From Polaromonas sp. (lineage in GTDB: Bacteria; Pseudomonadota; Gammaproteobacteria; Burkholderiales; Burkholderiaceae_C): a stretch of 8,251 nucleotides of DNA. The stretch spans positions 1 to 8,251 of the forward strand of contig JANYFF010000494.1 of assembly GCA_025362825.1 (NCBI GenBank), in the 5' to 3' direction. The position numbers and the translations under genes are program-made. Below, in pieces: positions 1 to 6,276 of the stretch (positions are counted from its first letter, which is position 1; each line of letters starts with the position of its first letter). The notes beneath the pieces are model-generated. The model worked only from the letters and a program-made list of their open reading frames with translations, had not been told where the DNA came from and did no database searches.

Positions 1-1982
1 GCCGTGTCAGCACCGTATTTTTCAATCAGGTCTTGAGGGTCAACGCCATTGTTTTTACTCTTGCTCATGGTGCCCACGCCTTCGTAGTTCACTATCAGGC
101 CGTCAGTTTTGCGTTTGGCCGTCAGCACCTTGCCAGAGCCGTCATGAATGTCTTCGACCTCGTTCGGCCAAAAATACTCGACGCCGCCCTTGTCACCCTT
201 GCGCGAGTAGATATGGTTGAGCACCATGCCCTGGGTGAGCAGTTTGGTGAAGGGCTCATCGACCTTGATGAGGTCCAGGTCACGCATGACCTTGGTCCAA
301 AAGCGGGCGTACAGCAAATGCAAAATAGCGTGCTCGATACCGCCAATGTACTGATCCATCGGCATCCAGTAGTTGGCGCCTTCGGCCACCATGGCCTGGT
401 CGTTTTTTGGATCGCAATAGCGCATGTAATACCACGAGCTGTCGACAAAAGTATCCATCGTGTCGGTCTCGCGCCGGCCGGGCTGGCCGCAAACCGGGCA
501 AACGACACCGGCATGAAAACCTTCATGCTTATGCAGCGGATTGCCCGAGCCGTCAGGCACGCAGTCCAGAGGCAGCACGACCGGCAAATCCTTCTCAGGC
601 ACCGGCACCGCGCCATGCTCGGGGCAATGGATCATCGGGATCGGCGTGCCCCAGTAACGCTGGCGGCTAACACCCCAGTCGCGCAGGCGCCCGGTGGTTT
701 TTTTCTCGCCGAGGCCTTTGGCAATCAGGTCGGCGGCTACGGCATCAACACAGACCCTGAAGCTCAAGCCGTCGTACTTGCCGGAGTTGACGACGACGCC
801 TTGCTGTTTATCGCCGTACCAGTCAGCCCACACGCTGGTGCTGAAGGTTTGACCTTTTACGTCAGTCACCTGCTTGATCGCCAACCCGTATTTGTTCGCA
901 AATTCAAAATCGCGTTCGTCATGCGCCGGAACACCCATCACTGCGCCGTCGCCGTAGCTCATCAGCACGTAGTTGCCAATCCAGACTTCGACTTTTTCGC
1001 CGGTCAACGGGTGCGTGACAAAAAGGCCGGTCGGCTGGCCCTTTTTTTCCTGCGTCGCCATTTCGGCTTCGGTCGTGCCGCCGGACTTGCATTCTTCAAT
1101 AAATGCGGCGAGTTTTGGATTCATCAGCGCCGCATACAGCGCCAGCGGATGCTCGGGCGCCACAGCGCAAAACGTTACGCCCATGATGGTGTCGACACGC
1201 GTGGTGAAGACATACATGCGGCCACCGCCAATCAGCGCACCCGACGCATCGCTGATGTCGTGGGTGAACGCAAAGCGTACGCCTTCGCTCTTGCCAATCC
1301 AGTTTTCCTGCATCAGCTTGACGCGTTCTGGCCAGCCGGGCAGGCCGCCCTTCACGCTGCCGAGCAGCTCTTCGGCATAGTCTGTGATCTTCAGGTAATA
1401 GCCCGGGATTTCGCGCTTTTCGACCACCGCGCCGGTGCGCCATCCCTTGCCGTCAATAACCTGCTCATTGGCCAGCACCGTCTGGTCGACCGGGTCCCAG
1501 TTCACAACCTGGGTCTTGCGGTAGGCAATGCCTTTTTCAAGCATCTTCAAAAACAGCCACTGGTTCCACTTGTAGTAGCTTGCATCGCAGGTGGCGATTT
1601 CGCGGCTCCAGTCGATGGCAAGGCCGAGGGCCTGCATCTGCTTTTTCATGTAGGCAATGTTGTCGTAGGTCCACTTGGCGGGCGGCACGCCGTTTTTCAT
1701 CGCGGCGTTTTCAGCCGGCAGGCCAAACGCGTCCCAGCCCATGGGCATGAGTACGTTGTAGCCCTTCATGCGCAGGTAGCGCGCAAGCATGTCGTTGATG
1801 GTGTAGTTGCGCACGTGGCCCATGTGCAGCTTGCCGCTGGGGTAAGGCAGCATCGAGCAGGCGTAGTACTTGCCCAGGGGTTTTTTCGGGTCCGCATGAT
1901 CTTCGACGCGGTACGCGTTGCCGGCCGTCCAGTGGGTTTGCGCTTGGCGCTCAACGTCGAGGTGGTTGTATTTTTCTTGCAT
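1..1982 (-). CDS. leuS: Leucyl-tRNA synthetase, 3' end cut by window edge
   Basis: This class I synthetase charges tRNA-Leu with leucine in the cytoplasm. I translated the frame from ATG at 1982 to the left edge and it is open for 660 codons; the family is about 860-880 residues, so roughly the last 200 (rest of the anticodon-binding and C-terminal domains) lie outside. The N-terminus MQEKYNHLDVE is typical. The HIGH-type motif is HMGH at residues 53-56. The CP1 editing domain carries VPAHDERD with H354, D355 and D358. A zinc-ribbon-like CPVC is at 495-498, and YIGGIEHAILHLLYARF precedes the catalytic loop. The KMSKS loop is TMSKSKNNG, with M639 and catalytic-loop K641; the first lysine is threonine. 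I see no frameshift. The gene lies 108 nt after exbD, on the same strand. No Shine-Dalgarno is visible, because the 20 nt before the ATG are pyrimidine-rich. Identification is secure. Confidence 0.98.
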   Translation of the reverse strand, partial: MQEKYNHLDVERQAQTHWTAGNAYRVEDHADPKKPLGKYYACSMLPYPSGKLHMGHVRNYTINDMLARYLRMKGYNVLMPMGWDAFGLPAENAAMKNGVPPAKWTYDNIAYMKKQMQALGLAIDWSREIATCDASYYKWNQWLFLKMLEKGIAYRKTQVVNWDPVDQTVLANEQVIDGKGWRTGAVVEKREIPGYYLKITDYAEELLGSVKGGLPGWPERVKLMQENWIGKSEGVRFAFTHDISDASGALIGGGRMYVFTTRVDTIMGVTFCAVAPEHPLALYAALMNPKLAAFIEECKSGGTTEAEMATQEKKGQPTGLFVTHPLTGEKVEVWIGNYVLMSYGDGAVMGVPAHDERDFEFANKYGLAIKQVTDVKGQTFSTSVWADWYGDKQQGVVVNSGKYDGLSFRVCVDAVAADLIAKGLGEKKTTGRLRDWGVSRQRYWGTPIPMIHCPEHGAVPVPEKDLPVVLPLDCVPDGSGNPLHKHEGFHAGVVCPVCGQPGRRETDTMDTFVDSSWYYMRYCDPKNDQAMVAEGANYWMPMDQYIGGIEHAILHLLYARFWTKVMRDLDLIKVDEPFTKLLTQGMVLNHIYSRKGDKGGVEYFWPNEVEDIHDGSGKVLTAKRKTDGLIVNYEGVGTMSKSKNNGVDPQDLIEKYGADT

Positions 1983-2038
1983 GAGAAAGGGAAAGCAGAA
2001 GGCCAAAACAGGCAGCAGCCATCGCTGCGGAAAAGGAG

Positions 2039-2044
2039 ATTTTA
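2039..2044 (-). promoter_or_regulatory. leuS: Candidate -10 element for leuS
   Basis: On the minus strand TAAAAT matches five of six bases of the sigma-70 -10 consensus, about 57 nt before the leuS ATG. The hexamer 17 nt upstream is TGGCCG, a poor -35. leuS could instead be read through from exbD. This is a weak, motif-only call. Confidence 0.22.
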
Positions 2045-2076
2045 GGCGCTGTACCGGGCACCGGCCAGCCGGCTCG

Positions 2077-2106
2077 GCAAGCGCTTGCGGCTAGCGCTTA
2101 AGCGCT
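2077..2106. repeat. Tandem perfect palindromes at the exbD stop
   Basis: Two perfect palindromes sit four bases apart. GCAAGCGCTTGC (12 bp) spans 2077-2088 and AGCGCTTAAGCGCT (14 bp) spans 2093-2106, sharing the AGCGCT core. The second overlaps the last codons and the TAG stop (2091-2093) of exbD. No T-run follows on either strand, so this is not a standard intrinsic terminator. It could be an mRNA 3'-end structure or a protein site. Confidence 0.5.
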
Positions 2107-2540
2107 GGCGCAGCTTTTGGCGAAGTGTCGGGCGCCTCGGCGACGAATCCGATGCGGTTCAGCCCAGCCTTTTGCGCCACGCCCATGACCTCTACCACGC
2201 GGCCGTAGGGCACGGTTTCATCAGCGCGCAACTGGACTTCGGTGTCGGGGTTTTGCGTGGCGGTCTGCAGCAGGCTGCTGGCGAGCTGCGCAATGGCAAC
2301 GGGCTGGTCATTGAGGAAGACCTGGCCGGACTTGTCGACCACCAGCGTGACAAATTTGGGGGCCTCGGCGGGTTTGGCAGCATCGGTTTTGGGCAGGTCG
2401 AGCTTGATGGACGACGCCAGCAAGGGCGCGGTCAACATGAAGATCACCAGCAAGACCAGCATCACATCGACCATGGGCGTGACATTGATCTCGCTCATGG
2501 GCTGGGCGCCCGGGGTGCGCTCCAGCCGTCCAAAGGTCAT
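2091..2540 (-). CDS. exbD: ExbD/TolR-family biopolymer transport protein
   Basis: A 149-residue inner-membrane protein that, with ExbB/TolQ-type partners, uses the proton gradient to drive a periplasmic or outer-membrane process. The N-terminus is short and cytoplasmic. One membrane segment covers roughly residues 22-42, starting in the family motif INVTPMVDVMLVLLVIFM with the conserved membrane aspartate D25. A periplasmic domain follows, with ADETVPYGRVVEVM at about 106-119. Length is normal (about 140-150). The ATG overlaps the exbB stop as ATGA, which suggests translational coupling. The family is clear; ExbD versus TolR cannot be settled here because no tonB, tolA, tolB or pal is in view. 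Confidence 0.93.
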   Translation of the reverse strand: MTFGRLERTPGAQPMSEINVTPMVDVMLVLLVIFMLTAPLLASSIKLDLPKTDAAKPAEAPKFVTLVVDKSGQVFLNDQPVAIAQLASSLLQTATQNPDTEVQLRADETVPYGRVVEVMGVAQKAGLNRIGFVAEAPDTSPKAAPALKR

Positions 2541-3181
2541 TTTGGCTGCCCCGCAAACAGCTCCCGCAGATCTCGCGCGAAGCCTTCAAGATCAGCCTCG
2601 ATGCGGTTGATATACCGGCCAAAAATGTTGTAGGCCAGCACAGCCGGAATCGCCACCGCGAGGCCGGCGGCTGTCATGATGAGCGCCTCGCCAACCGGCC
2701 CGGACACCTTGTCGATGGTGATCTGACCAGCTGACGCAATACCGATCAGGGCGTGGTAGATCCCCCAGACCGTGCCGAGCAGGCCCACGAAGGGCGCAAT
2801 GGAACCGACAGTCGCCAGCAGCACCTGGCCAAATTGCAGCTTGTTGAGCACGGCATGCAAGGCATCGCGCAGCACGCGGGTAAGCTGGCTTGAGCGGTCG
2901 CCGGCTGAGGCCAGCGTCCCGGTTGCTCCTGTTTTTGTAGCAACAAGCAGAGGTAATACAAGGGCCTCGCGGTCAAATGCCCTTATTTTCTCGAAAGCTT
3001 CATCCGTCGTACGAGATTGCCAGAAGCCGGCGATGCTGCGTGCCACGTCGCCCATAGCGCGGCGCAGCAGCCAAGCTTTCCACAAAATAACCACCCAGCT
3101 GGCAACCGACATGGCCAGCAGCAGCACGGCCACCAGCTGGCTGACCAAGCCGCCCTGCGTCATGAGGCTGAGAAGGCTCAT
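2537..3181 (-). CDS. exbB: ExbB/TolQ/MotA-family proton channel protein
   Basis: A 214-residue polytopic inner-membrane protein that forms the proton channel with ExbD. Three membrane segments are visible: about residues 14-34, 118-142 (with the family motif APFVGLLGTVWGIYHAL) and 163-187 (GEALIMTAAGLAVAIPAVLAYN, holding E165 and T170 where the family has functional polar residues). A cytoplasmic loop joins segments 1 and 2, and a short tail ends the protein. It is slightly shorter than E. coli TolQ or ExbB (about 230-245). It starts 7 nt after dapB and overlaps exbD by 4 nt. The sequence encoding residues 64-87 is less GC-rich and holds two perfect inverted repeats, treated separately. The family is secure; the energised partner is unknown. 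Confidence 0.93.
   Translation of the reverse strand: MSLLSLMTQGGLVSQLVAVLLLAMSVASWVVILWKAWLLRRAMGDVARSIAGFWQSRTTDEAFEKIRAFDREALVLPLLVATKTGATGTLASAGDRSSQLTRVLRDALHAVLNKLQFGQVLLATVGSIAPFVGLLGTVWGIYHALIGIASAGQITIDKVSGPVGEALIMTAAGLAVAIPAVLAYNIFGRYINRIEADLEGFARDLRELFAGQPK
2922..2984. repeat. Inverted-repeat segment inside exbB, repeat-like
   Basis: Within exbB, GTTGCT (2922-2927) pairs with AGCAAC (2939-2944) across an 11-nt loop, and AAGGGC (2960-2965) pairs with GCCCTT (2979-2984) across 13 nt. By hand count the 2921-2990 stretch is about 47% GC, visibly lower than its surroundings. Read on the minus strand it resembles, from memory, an intergenic repeat family of Comamonadaceae. The pairings are seen in the sequence; family membership is inference. 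The protein is not longer than its relatives, which argues against a recent insertion. Confidence 0.35.
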
Positions 3182-3188
3182 GCAGCGG

Positions 3189-4025
3189 TCACTTCAGGTT
3201 AAGCACATCAAACATGTCAAACAGGCCCGACGGCTTTGTGGCCAGAAAACGTGCGGCGCGCAGGCTGCCCTGGGCATAGGTGGCGCGACTCGATGACTTG
3301 TGGCTGATTTCGATGCGCTCGCCAATACCGGCGAACAGCACGGTGTGGTCGCCCACGATGTCGCCGCCGCGTATGGTCGCAAAGCCGATGCTGGAAGGAT
3401 CGCGCTCGCCTGTGATGCCTTCACGCGAGTAAACGGCGCAGTCCTTCAGGTCGCGGCCCAACGCATCGGCAATGACCTCGCCCATCTTGAGCGCGGTACC
3501 TGAAGGCGCATCAATCTTGTGGCGATGGTGGGCTTCAACGATTTCAATGTCGTAGCCGGTGGCCATGGCCTTGGCGGCCATTTCCAGCAGCTTGAGGGTG
3601 ACGTTGACACCAACGCTCATGTTGGGCGCCATGACGATGGCGATGTCTTTGGCTGCCGCAGCGATTTCTGCTTTTTGGGCGTCGGAAAATCCGGTCGTGC
3701 CTATGACCATCTTCACGCCCAGTTCGCGGCACACCGCAAGATGAGCCAGGGTGCCTTCAGGCCGGGTGAAGTCGATCAGCACGCCGACGTTTTGCAGGCT
3801 CTTGCGAATGTCGGAATGAATCAGTACGCCACTGGCCTGACCTGAAAAAGCCGCTGCATCCAGGCCGATGGCCGGGCTGGCAGCGATATCCAGCGCTCCG
3901 CTGAGCGTGCAGTCGCTACTTTGGCGTATGGCCTCGATCAGCATCTGACCCATGCGTCCGCTGGCGCCGGCAACGGCCAGCCTGCACGGGCTGGCGGCGA
4001 CCTGACTCGTCCCGCCTGCGCTCAC
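3189..4025 (-). CDS. dapB: 4-hydroxy-tetrahydrodipicolinate reductase
   Basis: This cytoplasmic enzyme uses NAD(P)H to reduce 4-hydroxy-tetrahydrodipicolinate in the lysine/meso-diaminopimelate pathway, which feeds peptidoglycan synthesis. The protein is 278 residues, slightly longer than the usual 265-273 because of about 12 extra N-terminal residues. The Rossmann dinucleotide motif GASGRMG is at residues 20-26 and GTTG at 109-112. The signature EAHHRHKIDAPSGTA holds H166, H167 and K170, the catalytic and substrate-binding region. The start is GTG at 4025, overlapping the bamE stop as GTGA; no better in-frame start lies before the Rossmann motif. GAGAG nine bases upstream could serve as a weak ribosome site. 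It sits between bamE and exbB in a tight minus-strand operon. Confidence 0.97.
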   Translation of the reverse strand: MSAGGTSQVAASPCRLAVAGASGRMGQMLIEAIRQSSDCTLSGALDIAASPAIGLDAAAFSGQASGVLIHSDIRKSLQNVGVLIDFTRPEGTLAHLAVCRELGVKMVIGTTGFSDAQKAEIAAAAKDIAIVMAPNMSVGVNVTLKLLEMAAKAMATGYDIEIVEAHHRHKIDAPSGTALKMGEVIADALGRDLKDCAVYSREGITGERDPSSIGFATIRGGDIVGDHTVLFAGIGERIEISHKSSSRATYAQGSLRAARFLATKPSGLFDMFDVLNLK

Positions 4026-4621
4026 GGCTTGGCGCTCTCGAGTGGCGGATAAATCGTGATCTGCGGGCTTGGTGGCACGCCGGTATCGGCGCTGATACCG
4101 GTGCCCGCCGGCCTGCCAGAGCCGCCTTTTTCAGCGCTTTTTAGCTGGTCCTCGGTAGCCTGAAGCACCGGCACCTTGCCGAGCTTGCGCTTGTTGCCCA
4201 GCTTGGAAATGAAGTCAGCCTCGCTGGGCATGGCATCGCCTTCAAAGCGCTCCAGCGCATCGCCTTTGAAGTACACGGTGTATTTGTAGCTCTGTGATTC
4301 CACGCCCTGACGCTTCAGGCTGAAAACGTAGTCCCAGCGGTCGGCATGAAAAAGGCTGCTGACAAGCGGCGTCCCGAGGACTTCCTTGACCTGGGCGCGG
4401 GTCATGCCGGGCTGCAGCACAGCGACCTGCTCACTTGAAATGAAGTTGCCCTGAATCACGTCAATCTTGTAGGGCGTGATCCAGTTGACCGGATTGACGG
4501 AGGTTGAACTCAGGCCGCTGCAGGCCGTCAGCACCGTGCACGCCATGACTGCAAGCGCCGACAATGTGAGCCTTGCGCGGGCACGCGTTGGCTGGATGCT
4601 GTATCGATGGTTTGCAGACAT
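4022..4621 (-). CDS. bamE: Outer-membrane assembly lipoprotein BamE (SmpA/OmlA)
   Basis: BamE is a small lipoprotein of the BAM complex that inserts beta-barrel proteins into the outer membrane. The 199-residue product has a basic N-terminus, a hydrophobic signal segment (about 18-30) and the lipobox LTAC with lipidation at C34. The SmpA/OmlA domain (about 50-130) includes YKIDVIQGNF, QVAVLQPGMTRAQVKEVLG and DRWDYVFSLKRQG. Residues about 164-199 form a Gly/Pro-rich tail beyond the domain; E. coli BamE is only about 113 residues. It is the first gene of the bamE-dapB-exbB-exbD operon and is divergent from fur, an arrangement known in Pseudomonas (omlA/fur). No strong Shine-Dalgarno precedes the ATG. 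Confidence 0.96.
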   Translation of the reverse strand: MSANHRYSIQPTRARARLTLSALAVMACTVLTACSGLSSTSVNPVNWITPYKIDVIQGNFISSEQVAVLQPGMTRAQVKEVLGTPLVSSLFHADRWDYVFSLKRQGVESQSYKYTVYFKGDALERFEGDAMPSEADFISKLGNKRKLGKVPVLQATEDQLKSAEKGGSGRPAGTGISADTGVPPSPQITIYPPLESAKP

Positions 4622-4741
4622 AGGTAGGGTGTAGCGATATGATTAGGCATTGTAGCGCCGGGTACCCCCGCCACACCGTAAAGCCACGGGTACCAAGCTG
4701 GCGCAAGACCCGCCATTGCCGCACTTTTTCCGGAACCATCC
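4622..4741. promoter_or_regulatory. Divergent bamE/fur promoter region
   Basis: This 120-nt spacer must hold the promoters of bamE (minus) and fur (plus). TACAAT on the minus strand (4649-4654) is a five-of-six -10 match for bamE, and TATGAT on the plus strand (4638-4643) is a five-of-six match for fur, but neither has a convincing -35 at proper spacing. CGGGTACC occurs twice in the same direction, at 4659-4666 and 4687-4694. No canonical Fur box is visible. For fur, GGAA lies six bases before the ATG and may act as a weak ribosome site. Confidence 0.5.
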
Positions 4742-5194
4742 ATGAGCAATATCACCGAGCTGAAAAACACCGGCCTGAAGGCAACTTTGCCGCGTCTGAA
4801 GATCCTTGAGATATTTCAGGCTGGCAAACAACGCCACATGACGGCCGAAGATGTCTTTCGCGTATTGCTTGAAGACCGCTCTGATGTCGGACTGGCCACG
4901 GTTTACCGCGTTTTGACGCAGTTTGAACAAGCGGGTCTGCTCAACCGCAGCAATTTCGAGTCCGGCAAAGCCGTGTATGAACTCAATGAAGGCCAGCACC
5001 ACGACCATCTGGTGTGCCTCGATTGCGGCAAGGTAGAAGAGTTTTATGACGCGGAAATTGAAAAGCGCCAGCAGGCTGTGGCCAAGGGCAAGGGCTTTGC
5101 CATTGCCGACCATTCGCTGTCGATTTACGCCAACTGCACCAAGGAAAAGTGCCCGAACCGCTCAGCCGCGCCGGTACGGCATCACCACGCCTGA
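4742..5194 (+). CDS. fur: Ferric uptake regulator Fur
   Basis: Fur is a cytoplasmic metal-dependent repressor that shuts off iron uptake genes when Fe(II) is bound. At 150 residues it has the usual length. The N-terminal winged helix contains LKATLPRLKILEIF and the recognition-helix region DVGLATVYRVLTQFEQAGL (about 48-66). The metal-binding signature HHDHLVCLDCGKVEEF carries H86, H87, H89, C92 and C95, with H32 and E80 placed as in the known regulatory site. A second CxxxxC pair is C132 and C137, completing a likely structural zinc site. The protein ends in a short His-rich tail (RHHHA). It diverges from bamE and converges with hprK. Start, length and motifs agree, so the assignment is firm. 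Confidence 0.98.
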   Translation: MSNITELKNTGLKATLPRLKILEIFQAGKQRHMTAEDVFRVLLEDRSDVGLATVYRVLTQFEQAGLLNRSNFESGKAVYELNEGQHHDHLVCLDCGKVEEFYDAEIEKRQQAVAKGKGFAIADHSLSIYANCTKEKCPNRSAAPVRHHHA

Positions 5195-5219
5195 AATATA
5201 GCCAAAAAGGCTCATAACC

Positions 5220-5268
5220 CCGGTAAAATATGCGTGAGCAGCTATTTATTTAATAGCAATCAAACCGG
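5220..5268. repeat. Nested inverted repeat between fur and hprK
   Basis: The 89-nt spacer between the convergent fur and hprK genes holds nested inverted repeats. The outer arms are CCGGT (5220-5224) and ACCGG (5264-5268). The inner arms are GCTATT (5241-5246) and AATAGC (5252-5257), around a 5-nt loop. A separate weak hairpin AGCC-AAAAA-GGCT lies just after the fur stop. The AT-rich core resembles an intergenic repeat family I associate with Comamonadaceae. It may serve as a bidirectional 3'-end structure, but no clean GC-stem plus T-run terminator is present. Confidence 0.4.
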
Positions 5269-5283
5269 AATCCAGAAACAGGC

Positions 5284-6234
5284 TCAGTCGCCCTGTTCCA
5301 TCGCCCGGCGATGCCGCTCGACGAATTCCTGGTAGGTATTGATGCCGCGCAGTTGCAGGATCGCATTGCGCACGGCGGCTTCGACCAGCACCGCTATGTT
5401 GCGGCCGGCTTCCACCTGGATGATGACCTTGCGCACCGGTATGCCCAAGCAATCCTGGGTCAGCGGCTCGTAGGGAATCCGCTCGTACTCGCGCTCAAGC
5501 GTTTCGCGGCGGACCAGGTGAACAAACATTTTTAAACGCATCTTGCGTCTTACGGCTGTCTCGCCAAAGATGGCCTTGATGTCCAACAGGCCGATGCCGC
5601 GCACTTCCAGCAGGTTTTGCAGCAGGTCGGGGCAACGACCTTCAATGGTGGTCTGGTTGATACGGTACAAATCCACCGCATCGTCGGCCACCAGGCCATG
5701 GCCGCGTGAAATCAGCTCCAGCCCCAGCTCGCTCTTGCCGAGGCCGGATTCGCCGGTGATCATCACGCCCATGCCCAGGATGTCCATGAACACGCCGTGC
5801 ATCGACGTCCGGTCGGCGAAGTGCTTGGAAAGATACGCGCGCAGCACGTCGATCACAAAAGCCGCCGACTCCGGCGTGGCAAACATGGGCAGCTGGGCGC
5901 GCTCGCACAGCGACAGCAGGGTATCGGGCGCGCTTTTGCCGTCGGCGACGATCAGCACGGGTGGCTCCAGCTTGATGATGCGGGAAACGCGGCGCATGCA
6001 GTCTTCTGCGCTGGCGCTGGTGAGGTATGCGACCTCGCGCTCACCCAGTATCTGCACACGGTAGGGATGGATGTAATTGAGGTAACCGACCAGGTCTGCG
6101 CCAGAGCGTGCGGCCCGCACGGCGACTTCGTCAAAGCGCCGCTCGGAAGCCCCGAGGCCGGCCACCCACTCCCATTTCAGGGCTGCGCGGTGGTCTTCAA
6201 ACAGCACGTCGGCGCTGATGGCGGTGGGCTTCAT
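5284..6234 (-). CDS. hprK: HPr kinase/phosphorylase
   Basis: HprK phosphorylates a serine of HPr-type proteins with ATP and removes it by phosphorolysis, tuning the phosphotransferase system. The 316-residue product matches the family length (about 310-325). The N-terminal domain covers about 1-130. The kinase core starts with H146 (SMHGVFMDI), followed by Walker A GESGLGKS at 161-168 (K167) and VADDAV with D184 and D185. The HprK signature LLEVRGIGLLDI is at 208-219, and the C-terminal region includes QDCLGIPVRKV. All key residues are present. The gene lies 42 nt after ptsN on the same strand, the normal betaproteobacterial order. The site before the ATG has no clear Shine-Dalgarno. No HPr or Enzyme I gene is in the window. 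Confidence 0.97.
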   Translation of the reverse strand: MKPTAISADVLFEDHRAALKWEWVAGLGASERRFDEVAVRAARSGADLVGYLNYIHPYRVQILGEREVAYLTSASAEDCMRRVSRIIKLEPPVLIVADGKSAPDTLLSLCERAQLPMFATPESAAFVIDVLRAYLSKHFADRTSMHGVFMDILGMGVMITGESGLGKSELGLELISRGHGLVADDAVDLYRINQTTIEGRCPDLLQNLLEVRGIGLLDIKAIFGETAVRRKMRLKMFVHLVRRETLEREYERIPYEPLTQDCLGIPVRKVIIQVEAGRNIAVLVEAAVRNAILQLRGINTYQEFVERHRRAMEQGD

Positions 6235-6276
6235 CCGTTCAGGACAGTCAGGAACAGGCGCACGGTGCGGGCGTCT

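Noticed and set aside
33..2045. A 670-codon plus-strand ORF across leuS
   Set aside because: It is the codon-aligned antisense of leuS. It stays open because leuS, being GC-rich, uses no TTA, CTA or TCA codons over this stretch. Its protein has no recognisable domain, and leuS is certain.
2242..2610. Plus-strand ORFs across exbD and exbB
   Set aside because: Shadows of well-supported minus-strand genes, with no recognisable motifs.
4634..4656. Possible Fur box in the bamE/fur spacer
   Set aside because: The AT-richer stretch matches only one half of the 7-1-7 Fur consensus; the second half matches about two of seven positions.
5204..5216. AGCC-AAAAA-GGCT hairpin after fur as an intrinsic terminator
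   Set aside because: The stem is only 4 bp and no T-run follows on the plus strand, so it is too weak to call.
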